6,213 nt of DNA from contig JAFVWG010000301.1 in NCBI GenBank assembly GCA_017501805.1, positions 1 to 6,213 of the forward strand. The letters run 5' to 3'. Within the stretch, counting starts at the first letter, position 1; the number at the start of each line of letters is the position of its first letter. This document shows positions 1-6,213 of the stretch, in pieces. Under the pieces are notes generated by a model. It was not told the origin of the DNA and did no database searches. It was given only the letters and a program-made list of their open reading frames with translations. This DNA is from Oscillospiraceae bacterium (lineage in GTDB: Bacteria > Bacillota > Clostridia > Oscillospirales > Oscillospiraceae). The position numbers were made by a program, and so were the translations under genes.

Positions 1-918
<918 letters not shown>

Positions 919-924
919 GTATAT

Positions 925-931
925 ACCTCCT
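925..931 (-). promoter_or_regulatory. Ribosome binding site of nifJ
   Basis: On the minus strand this reads AGGAGGT, a near-perfect Shine-Dalgarno sequence, with 6 nt before the ATG at 918-916. It fixes the nifJ start and suggests high translation, as expected for an abundant fermentation enzyme. Confidence 0.9.
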
Positions 932-979
932 GTTACGTGTTTTTACGCATCGCGCAAAAACCCAATTTGAGCTTTCCAT

Positions 980-1008
980 AGCATAGCATATTTATATCGT
1001 AAAGTAAA
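980..1008 (-). promoter_or_regulatory. Putative sigma-70/SigA-type promoter of nifJ
   Basis: On the minus strand a -35-like TTTACT (1008-1003) is followed after 17 nt by a -10-like TATGCT (985-980). Each matches four of six consensus positions and the spacing is ideal. A second overlapping TATGCT lies at 990-985, so the -10 region is tandemly repeated. Transcription would start near 973, leaving a leader of about 55 nt before the nifJ ATG. An A-rich stretch on this strand upstream (about 1025-1090) could act as an UP-like element. The prediction rests on sequence alone. No obvious Rex-type operator (TTGTTAAnnnnTTAACAA) was found. Confidence 0.45.
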
Positions 1009-1078
1009 CAGAGATTTCTCAGCAATTCTGCTTTTTTCTGTATCTTTTTCTTTTTCGTGCTCTTTTCCCGCAAACGGA

Positions 1079-1107
1079 TTGTTTTTTTTCGCGCTATCGT
1101 GTATGAT
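1079..1107 (+). promoter_or_regulatory. Putative promoter of the comM-thiI unit
   Basis: TTGTTT (1079-1084) and TATGAT (1102-1107) are separated by 17 nt. The -10 matches five of six consensus positions and the -35 has the key TTG. The start point would fall near 1114, giving a leader of roughly 20-25 nt before the comM ATG. It lies back to back with the nifJ promoter, the two -35 elements being about 70 bp apart. The spacer includes a run of eight T. Inferred from sequence only. Confidence 0.5.
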
Positions 1108-1123
1108 AATCGGGAATTCGATT
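1108..1123. repeat. Short inverted repeat overlapping the predicted comM transcription start
   Basis: AATCG (1108-1112) and CGATT (1119-1123) form a 5-bp inverted repeat around the 6-nt centre GGAATT. It sits between the predicted -10 and the ribosome binding site. It could be a weak operator or a small 5' hairpin, but a repeat this short can occur by chance. Confidence 0.2.
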
Positions 1124-1128
1124 GGAGG
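1124..1128 (+). promoter_or_regulatory. Ribosome binding site of comM that decides the start codon
   Basis: GGAGG lies 8 nt before the ATG at 1137. A longer reading could begin at TTG 1122, but that codon overlaps the Shine-Dalgarno itself, so ATG 1137 is the supported start. Confidence 0.85.
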
Positions 1129-1136
1129 ATGAAGCC

Positions 1137-2663
1137 ATGTACAGTCACGTGCGGTCTCTTGGAATCTCCGGGATCGACGGCTTTGAGGTGTCCGTTGAGT
1201 GCTACATATCGAACGGTCTGCCCGGCTTTGACGTTGTCGGACTTCCCGACGCTGCGGTCAAGGAATCGCGCGACCGTGTGCGCGCCGCCGTCAAGAACTG
1301 CGGATTCCGCTTTCCGACGGGGCATATTACGCTCAACCTCGCACCCGCGAATACGAAGAAATTCGGCAGCATTTACGACCTGCCGATCCTTTTGTGCATC
1401 CTGGCGGCATCCGATCCGAAGCCCTTTCCGCTGCCGGGGGATGACAAGGCGTTCCTCGGGGAACTGAGCCTTGAAGGTGCGCTGCGCCCCGTGACGGGCG
1501 TGCTGCCGATGGCGCTGGAGGCTGCCCGGCTCGGCGTGAAGGAGCTGTACGTTCCCGAGGAAAACGCCCGCGAGGCGTCGCTGGCAGACGGGATCACGGT
1601 CTTTGGCGTGAAAAATGTGCGCGAGCTGATCGCGCATCTTGCAGGCGGAAAGCCCCTTGCCCCGTCTCCGCAGTGGCAGCCCGAGCCGACCTCGTTTGCG
1701 CTGCCGGATATGCGCGACGTCAAGGGACAGCAGACCGTCAAGCGCGCGATGGAGATCGCCGCGGCGGGCGGGCACAATATCCTGCTTATCGGACCGCCCG
1801 GTTCCGGCAAGAGTATGCTGGCGAAACGGCTGCCTTCGATCCTGCCCGAAATGGAGCGGGACGAGGCGCTTGAGGTGACGAAGATCCATTCCGTTGCGGG
1901 GGTGCTTTCGGGCAGTGAGCCGATGATCCTCTCACGGCCTTTCCGCAGTCCGCATCACACGATATCCGCACCGGGACTTGCCGGCGGAGGCACCGTGCCG
2001 AAGCCCGGCGAGATCTCGCTGGCGCACCACGGCGTTCTGTTTCTCGATGAGCTGCCGGAATTCCGCCGTGATGTGCTGGAAGCCCTGCGTCAGCCGCTGG
2101 AGGATGGGAAAGTCACGATCTCCCGCGTCAACGGTACGCTGACCTATCCGAGCACCTTTATGCTCGTCTGCGCGATGAACCCCTGCAAATGCGGCTGGTA
2201 CGGAGACCCCTCCGGACGGTGCACCTGCACACAGAAGTCCGTCGATCAGTATCTCGGACGCATTTCGGGACCGCTCCTTGACCGCATCGACCTGATCGTG
2301 GAAGTTCCCGCCGTGCCGTTCGAGGAGCTCAAGAGCCGTGCGGACGGAGAATCCTCGGCGGCGATCAAGGCTCGCGTGGATGCCGCCCGCGCCGTGCAGG
2401 CGAAGCGCTTTGCGGGAGGTGTGCGATGCAACGCACAGATGGGATCCCGCGCGATCCGCGAATGCTGCATGCTGGACGCGCCCGCCGAGGCGCTGCTCAA
2501 ACAGGCCTTCGACAGTCTCGGTATGACTGCCCGCAGCTACGACCGCGTTCTGCGCGTCGCACGGACGATCGCCGACCTTGCCGGAAGCGAACAGATCGAA
2601 ACTCCGCACGTTGCCGAGGCGGTGCAGTACCGCAGCTTCCGCATCGGCGAACAAAATATTTGA
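1137..2663 (+). CDS. comM: ComM/YifB-family Mg-chelatase-like AAA+ ATPase
   Basis: This 508-residue protein has the usual ComM/YifB architecture and length. An N-terminal ChlI/Lon-like S5-fold domain spans about residues 20-142 (GLPGFDVVGLPDAAVKESRDR), an AAA+ module about 190-395, and a C-terminal Mg_chelatase_C-type helical domain about 402-502. Visible motifs are Walker A GPPGSGKS (219-226), Walker B LFLDE (301-305), sensor-1 Asn348 in CAMNPC, and the SGPLLDRIDL segment with the likely arginine finger Arg383. Haemophilus and Vibrio ComM are hexameric helicases that drive branch migration of incoming DNA during natural transformation. The role in clostridia is less well defined, and magnesium chelation is not implied by the family name. 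Four cysteines, C350-X-C352 and C362-X-C364, resemble the putative metal-binding knuckle found in many Bacillota homologues. The gene ends 14 bp before thiI and probably shares its mRNA. No dprA or other competence gene is adjacent. Confidence 0.95.
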   Translation: MYSHVRSLGISGIDGFEVSVECYISNGLPGFDVVGLPDAAVKESRDRVRAAVKNCGFRFPTGHITLNLAPANTKKFGSIYDLPILLCILAASDPKPFPLPGDDKAFLGELSLEGALRPVTGVLPMALEAARLGVKELYVPEENAREASLADGITVFGVKNVRELIAHLAGGKPLAPSPQWQPEPTSFALPDMRDVKGQQTVKRAMEIAAAGGHNILLIGPPGSGKSMLAKRLPSILPEMERDEALEVTKIHSVAGVLSGSEPMILSRPFRSPHHTISAPGLAGGGTVPKPGEISLAHHGVLFLDELPEFRRDVLEALRQPLEDGKVTISRVNGTLTYPSTFMLVCAMNPCKCGWYGDPSGRCTCTQKSVDQYLGRISGPLLDRIDLIVEVPAVPFEELKSRADGESSAAIKARVDAARAVQAKRFAGGVRCNAQMGSRAIRECCMLDAPAEALLKQAFDSLGMTARSYDRVLRVARTIADLAGSEQIETPHVAEAVQYRSFRIGEQNI

Positions 2664-2668
2664 AAATC

Positions 2669-2673
2669 GGTGA
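2669..2673 (+). promoter_or_regulatory. Ribosome binding site of thiI (GGTGA type)
   Basis: No AGGAGG is present. GGTGA ends 4 nt before ATG 2678 and matches the 3' part of the extended Shine-Dalgarno AGGAGGTGA, which makes its register normal. The weak site just after the comM stop suggests thiI may depend partly on translational coupling with comM. Confidence 0.6.
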
Positions 2674-2677
2674 GAAT

Positions 2678-3862
2678 ATGAAAGAAATCTTTTTGCTGAA
2701 ACTGGGCGAGATCGTTCTGAAGGGTCAGAACAGACGCACCTTTGAAAACAGACTCAAGTCCAATGTCCGCCGCCGTCTGAAGCCCTACGGCGAATTCCAC
2801 ATTTATCTGGTGCAGTCCACGGTCTATGTTGAGCCGGAGACCGACACCTGCGATCTGGACGGCGCGTGGGAGGCATGCGGCAGGATCTTCGGCATTGCTT
2901 CGCGCTGCCGCTGCCGTCCTGCGGAAAAGGATATGGACGCGATCTTCCGTGCGGTGCAGGATTATCTCGGCGATGAGCTTGCGGTGCAGAAGAGCTTCAA
3001 GGTGGAGACCAAGCGCTCGGACAAGTCCTTCCGTATGAACTCCATCGAGATCTCCCGTGAGATCGGCGGCAGACTTGCCGAGGCGTACCCCGAGGTCGAG
3101 GTGGATGTGCACAATCCCGCCTATGTTGTGAACGTGGAGATCCGCGATTTTTCTGCCTATGTTCACGGTCCGGCGGAGCCCGGAGCGGGCGGTCTGCCCA
3201 CGGGTGTGGGCGGCAGGGGAGCGGTGCTGCTCTCAGGCGGCATTGACTCGCCCGCGGCGGCGTATATGATCGCCAAACGCGGTGTTGAGATCGAATGCAT
3301 CCATTTCTTCTCCTATCCGTACACCTCGGAGCTGGCGAAGGAAAAGGTGCTCACGCTGGCGAAGATCCTTGCCGGTTTCTGCGGGCGTATGACGGTCGAC
3401 ATCGTCGGCTTTACGGAGATCCAGGAAGCTATCCGCGACAACTGTCCGGAGGAATACTTCACGATCATTATGCGCCGTATGATGATGCGCATCGCCGAGC
3501 GGATCGCGCGCGAGCATGGCTGTGAATGCCTTGTGACGGGCGAAAACCTCGGACAGGTGGCGAGCCAGACGATGCAGGCGATGGCGGTGACCGGCGCGGT
3601 GGTGGATATTCCCATTTTCCATCCGCTGATCGGTATGGACAAGGAAGAGATCGTGCGCATTGCCCGCAGGATCGGCACGATGGAGACCTCCGTGCTTCCT
3701 TACGAGGACTGCTGCACCGTCTTTACGCCGAAGCACCCCAAGACCAAGCCCCGCCTGAGAGATGTGGAGCGGGTCGAATCGGCGCTCGATGTTGAGGCAC
3801 TGATCGCCCGTGCGATCGAACATACGGAGCAGATCCGCGTCTGCGGAGCAGACGAGACATAA
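2678..3862 (+). CDS. thiI: tRNA 4-thiouridine synthetase / thiamine sulfurtransferase ThiI (rhodanese-less form)
   Basis: ThiI adenylates U8 of tRNA and inserts sulfur to give 4-thiouridine; in many bacteria it also serves thiazole synthesis for thiamine. It is a cytoplasmic protein. The 394-residue product has the N-terminal ferredoxin-like motif LKLGEIVLKGQNRRTFE (8-24), a THUMP tRNA-binding domain at about 55-165, and a PP-loop pyrophosphatase domain with SGGIDSP (186-192). TGENLGQVASQT (287-298) and PYEDCCTVFTPKHPKT (341-356) follow; C345 or C346 is the likely equivalent of the E. coli catalytic Cys344. The C-terminal rhodanese domain of enterobacterial ThiI (total about 480 residues) is absent, as is normal for Bacillota and archaea, where sulfur comes directly from a cysteine desulfurase. 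No NifZ-like desulfurase gene lies next to it here. The start at 2678 fits the family N-terminus; the same frame is open further upstream inside comM, but that part is non-homologous. Confidence 0.97.
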   Translation: MKEIFLLKLGEIVLKGQNRRTFENRLKSNVRRRLKPYGEFHIYLVQSTVYVEPETDTCDLDGAWEACGRIFGIASRCRCRPAEKDMDAIFRAVQDYLGDELAVQKSFKVETKRSDKSFRMNSIEISREIGGRLAEAYPEVEVDVHNPAYVVNVEIRDFSAYVHGPAEPGAGGLPTGVGGRGAVLLSGGIDSPAAAYMIAKRGVEIECIHFFSYPYTSELAKEKVLTLAKILAGFCGRMTVDIVGFTEIQEAIRDNCPEEYFTIIMRRMMMRIAERIAREHGCECLVTGENLGQVASQTMQAMAVTGAVVDIPIFHPLIGMDKEEIVRIARRIGTMETSVLPYEDCCTVFTPKHPKTKPRLRDVERVESALDVEALIARAIEHTEQIRVCGADET

Positions 3863-3868
3863 TTCCCG

Positions 3869-3898
3869 AATCGAGCCGCTCGGCGGCTCGATTTTTTT
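3869..3898 (+). terminator. Intrinsic terminator of the comM-thiI unit
   Basis: A perfect 11-bp stem (3869-3879 paired with 3883-3893, core CGAGCCGC/GCGGCTCG) closes a TCG triloop and runs directly into seven T (3892-3898). It begins 7 nt after the thiI stop. On the opposite strand no T-run follows, so it is expected to work in the plus direction only. Confidence 0.93.
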
Positions 3899-3919
3899 GT
3901 AAAAAAGCCCCTGCTTTGC

Positions 3920-3948
3920 TTGCTTTTTCCATAACCCGTTGGTAGAAT
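3920..3948 (+). promoter_or_regulatory. Putative promoter of the ceramidase-like gene pair
   Basis: TTGCTT (3920-3925), 17 nt, then TAGAAT (3943-3948; five of six consensus positions). It lies just beyond the thiI terminator, so the downstream pair should be an independent unit. The leader would be about 30 nt. The short gap has no visible riboswitch or large operator; the only other symmetric element is TTAATTAA at 3963-3970. Confidence 0.5.
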
Positions 3949-3968
3949 GAAAACAGAAAATATTAATT

Positions 3969-3974
3969 AAGGAG
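3969..3974 (+). promoter_or_regulatory. Ribosome binding site supporting a GTG start
   Basis: AAGGAG lies only 3 nt before ATG 3978 but 9 nt before GTG 3984. The second paralogue has AAGGAG (5456-5461) 8 nt before its ATG, so the GTG has the normal spacing. Confidence 0.75.
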
Positions 3975-3983
3975 ACGATGATT

Positions 3984-5450
3984 GTGAGCAATGGTCTGAA
4001 GGCGGGATTTGCCCGCATTGACATCAGCCCGATGACGCTGAGCGTTCCGATGGGAGGCTTTGGCGCCAATGAACTGCGGATGTCCAATGAAATCGTCGAT
4101 CCGCTTTACGCGCACACCACCGCTCTGGAAAGCGGCGAGGAGAGCTGCCTTTACATCTGCGTGGACCTGCTCGGCGTTTCGGAGAAATATATCGCCCTCT
4201 ACCGCGAGGCGATCTCCGCGGCGACCGGACTGCGCAAGGATCGCATCTTCATTTGCGCGACCCACACGCACGCAGGACCTACCCTTGCTTCGAAGCATCC
4301 GAATACGCTCAAGTATGCAGAAGAGATCCTGACCGCCAAGCTGGTCGATGCCGCAAGGCGCGCCCTTGCCGATCTCAAGCCTGCGAAGCTCTCCTACGGA
4401 ACGGGTGAGGCGGGACGTCCGGGCTGCCGCCTGACCTTTGACCGCCATTACTATGCGGTCGAAGAGTCCAAAAAGGACAACTACAAGCCCGAAGACCTGC
4501 TCGAGGGTGTGGGCAAAGTGCGGAGCGGCTATTTGAAGGGCGAGGGCTACTGCGCCGTGCAGCACAAGGAGGAGGCGGATCACCGCATCCACATCCTGCG
4601 CTTTACACGCGAGGCGGCAGACGATATTGTCCTCTTCAACTTCACCTCGCACTCCACCTTTACGGGAAGCCCGAAGCGTCCGCAGATCAGCTCCGACTAT
4701 TCCGGCGCGACGATCAACAGACTGGAGGAACTGCTGCCCGATGTGAAGTTCGCCTTTATGCAGGGCTGCTGCGGCAACCTCGTTCCCGAAACCGAGATCG
4801 AGGAAGAGGGAATCTGGGGTCTGACCTATCCGCCCCGCGCTACAACGGGCTTCAAGGGCGAGCTGCCGAAGGTGGTCGGCCTCAGACCGTGGCACAAGAG
4901 CCACTACGCCTTTGGCGCGATGCTGGCGGGCGATGTGTTCAAGATCCTTACGCAGGAAATGAAAGACTCCGAGACGGACACGCTTGCGTTCCGTCAGCGT
5001 ATCCACGCGGCAAACTACGACCACAGCAAGGACGAACTCGTTCCCAAGGCAGAAGAGGCATTGAAGGTCTACCACGCGGAGGGACATACCCCCGCGGCAT
5101 ACGCGTGGTGTGCACAGTTCGGACTCGGAAGCGTCTATGCCTGCGGCGATATCGTTACGAAGTCCAAACTGCCGATGACCGGGGATGTGGAGCTCAACGC
5201 CATCCGCATCGGCGACTGCGCCATTGCGACGATCCCCTTTGAGCCGTTCTGCAGCACGGGTCAGCACATAAAAAAAGACTCGCCCTTCGCGATGACCATT
5301 GCCAACGGCTACTCCTGCGGCTACCAGTCCTACCTCTCCACGAAGAACTCGCACCCGCTTTCCTATGAGGCATCGAGAATGCGCTACGAGGTCGGCACTG
5401 CCGAGATCCTGGAAGATCAGCTGATCGAGATGCTGAACGAGCTGAAATAA
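3984..5450 (+). CDS. Neutral/alkaline ceramidase-like hydrolase, cytosolic, copy 1
   Basis: The 488-residue product resembles the N-terminal catalytic domain of neutral/alkaline non-lysosomal ceramidases (Ceramidase_alk), zinc amidases that split ceramide into sphingosine and fatty acid. Apparent family landmarks: CATHTHAGPT (91-100; His94 and His96), NFTSHSTFTG (219-228; His223), SSDYSG (236-241), IPFEPF (417-422; Glu420) and NGYSCGYQSYLST (441-453). These line up with the His, His, Glu and Tyr zinc ligands of Pseudomonas neutral ceramidase. The nucleophile motif (roughly GDVSPN in classical enzymes) reads GNLVPE at 264-269, so the catalytic serine is replaced by Val267. No signal peptide or membrane segment is present and the C-terminal immunoglobulin-like domain is absent, unlike secreted ceramidases of about 650-700 residues. 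The GTG start is preferred over ATG 3978 (two extra residues) because of ribosome-binding-site spacing and register with copy 2. Fold assignment is fairly secure; substrate and even catalytic activity are unknown. Confidence 0.75.
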   Translation: MSNGLKAGFARIDISPMTLSVPMGGFGANELRMSNEIVDPLYAHTTALESGEESCLYICVDLLGVSEKYIALYREAISAATGLRKDRIFICATHTHAGPTLASKHPNTLKYAEEILTAKLVDAARRALADLKPAKLSYGTGEAGRPGCRLTFDRHYYAVEESKKDNYKPEDLLEGVGKVRSGYLKGEGYCAVQHKEEADHRIHILRFTREAADDIVLFNFTSHSTFTGSPKRPQISSDYSGATINRLEELLPDVKFAFMQGCCGNLVPETEIEEEGIWGLTYPPRATTGFKGELPKVVGLRPWHKSHYAFGAMLAGDVFKILTQEMKDSETDTLAFRQRIHAANYDHSKDELVPKAEEALKVYHAEGHTPAAYAWCAQFGLGSVYACGDIVTKSKLPMTGDVELNAIRIGDCAIATIPFEPFCSTGQHIKKDSPFAMTIANGYSCGYQSYLSTKNSHPLSYEASRMRYEVGTAEILEDQLIEMLNELK

Positions 5451-5455
5451 CGCAA

Positions 5456-5461
5456 AAGGAG
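5456..5461 (+). promoter_or_regulatory. Ribosome binding site of ceramidase-like copy 2
   Basis: AAGGAG, 8 nt before ATG 5470, in the 19-bp gap after copy 1. The surrounding AAGGAGAC matches the site in front of copy 1, as if the duplication included the translation signal. Confidence 0.85.
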
Positions 5462-5469
5462 ACTGTGAT

Positions 5470-6213
5470 ATGGAAAAGACGTTACACGCGGGTTTTGCCC
5501 GAATCAATATTACCCCTGTTAAGGCGAGCGTTCCGCTCGCGGGTCACGGCGCGACGGAGTACCGTATGTCCGCACGCGTGGAGCTGCCGCTGTATGCGAA
5601 TGTGATCGCTCTGGCAAACGGAGACGAGCGCTGCGTCTATTTCTCTCTGGATATCATCGGCGTCGCAAAAGAGCCGCTGGAGCTGTACCGCGATGCCGTC
5701 AATGAGGCAACGGGACTTCCGCACGACAGGATCTTCCTCTGCGCCTCGCACACGCATTCGGGTCCGGACCTCAAGTCCGATCTGCCTACCGCCGTGCAGT
5801 ACCGCGATGAGTATCTGCGCGAAAGACTGGTCGAGGGTGCGAAGCGCGCACTTGCCGACCTCAAGCCCGCGAAGCTTTCCTACGGCGCTACGCTTGCGGG
5901 ACGTCCGGGCGCGTGGCTGAACTTCGACCGCCACTACTACAGCGTCGAGGACGCCAAGAAGGATAATTATACGAAGGAAGATCTCATCCCGTCCTCGGGC
6001 AAGGCCTGGGTCTGGAGACAGAACTCCGGCTATACGCCCGTGGAGTATCAGGAGGAGGCCGACCATAGCATTCAGCTCATCCGCTTTGCGCGCGAAGACG
6101 CGGACGACATCGTGCTTGTGAACTTCGCGGCGCACTCCACCTTTGCGGACGGACAGTACCGCCCCTGCATCAACGCCGACTTCCCGGGCGAGATCGTCAA
6201 GCGTCTGGAAGAG
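5470..6213 (+). CDS. Neutral/alkaline ceramidase-like hydrolase, copy 2, N-terminal part (runs off right edge)
   Basis: The first 248 residues of a tandem paralogue of the preceding gene, MEKTLHAGFARINITPV onward, with no stop before the window end. By eye it aligns to copy 1 almost without gaps over this length at a little over half identity. Conserved landmarks are CASHTHSGPD (91-100, His94/His96), NFAAHSTF (218-225, His222) and a NADFPGE segment near 235-241, all typical of the ceramidase N-terminal domain. CASHTHSGP is closer to the classical ceramidase wording than CATHTHAGP in copy 1. The two copies share GRPG, FDRHYY, KKDNY and EEADH blocks at matching places and differ mainly around residues 171-195, where copy 1 is about one residue longer. 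There is no signal peptide. The nucleophile motif and the Glu/Tyr ligands lie beyond the edge, so activity cannot be judged. The 19-bp gap and lack of a terminator point to co-transcription with copy 1. Confidence 0.75.
   Translation, partial: MEKTLHAGFARINITPVKASVPLAGHGATEYRMSARVELPLYANVIALANGDERCVYFSLDIIGVAKEPLELYRDAVNEATGLPHDRIFLCASHTHSGPDLKSDLPTAVQYRDEYLRERLVEGAKRALADLKPAKLSYGATLAGRPGAWLNFDRHYYSVEDAKKDNYTKEDLIPSSGKAWVWRQNSGYTPVEYQEEADHSIQLIRFAREDADDIVLVNFAAHSTFADGQYRPCINADFPGEIVKRLEE

Noticed and set aside
1122..1136. Alternative TTG start for comM, adding five residues
   Set aside because: The TTG overlaps the GGAGG Shine-Dalgarno; family proteins start near the M-[YF]-[SA] motif used by ATG 1137.
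933..1889. Open reading frame of 318 codons on the minus strand across comM and the intergenic region
   Set aside because: It is antisense to the conserved ComM domains and its C-terminal part runs through the A/T-rich promoter region with low-complexity K-rich residues. No supporting translation signal.
2426..2677. 84-codon upstream extension of thiI inside comM
   Set aside because: ThiI homology begins at MKEIFLLKLGEI (2678). The upstream residues are an out-of-frame reading of the comM C-terminus.
3863..3977. Possible riboswitch (for example TPP) linked to thiI or the ceramidase-like genes
   Set aside because: The gap is mostly the terminator plus a promoter, and no TPP-box or other aptamer core is visible. 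The terminator follows thiI's stop and so is a 3' end, not a leader attenuator.
3963..5507. Open reading frame of 514 codons on the minus strand, antisense to the ceramidase-like gene
   Set aside because: It mirrors the codon bias of the G+C-rich plus-strand gene, has no ribosome binding site, and its composition (rich in R, A, V, H, D) resembles no family I recognise. The plus strand encodes a clear conserved protein.

Overview
The window looks like chromosomal DNA from a strictly anaerobic, G+C-rich member of the Bacillota, probably a gut-type clostridium near the Oscillospiraceae. The evidence is a pyruvate:ferredoxin oxidoreductase gene, a ThiI without a rhodanese domain, strong AGGAGG-type ribosome binding sites, short A/T-rich intergenic gaps between G+C-rich genes, and a compact intrinsic terminator. 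The taxonomic placement is inference. No mobile element, CRISPR array, tRNA or rRNA was seen.

Layout: (1) Positions 1-918, minus strand, hold the N-terminal 306 codons of pyruvate:ferredoxin oxidoreductase (nifJ/por); the rest lies beyond the left edge. (2) Positions 919-1136 are a 218-bp divergent intergenic region with a recognisable promoter for each direction. (3) Positions 1137-2663 encode a ComM/YifB-type AAA+ ATPase. It is followed after 14 bp by (4) thiI at 2678-3862, the tRNA 4-thiouridine synthetase/thiamine sulfur-transfer enzyme. A strong intrinsic terminator at 3869-3898 closes this two-gene unit. (5) A new promoter at 3920-3948 precedes two tandem paralogues, 3984-5450 and 5470 to the right edge, 19 bp apart. 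Both resemble the N-terminal catalytic domain of neutral/alkaline ceramidases but have no signal peptide.

Functionally these are three independent units: central anaerobic carbon metabolism (nifJ), a DNA-processing plus tRNA-modification pair (comM-thiI), and a ceramidase-fold hydrolase pair of unknown substrate. The pair is the most interesting content. The first copy keeps the apparent zinc ligands of the family but has valine where characterised neutral ceramidases carry the catalytic serine. Both copies also share a strongly conserved aromatic/basic block that I do not recognise from classical ceramidases. The other genes are ordinary members of well-known families.
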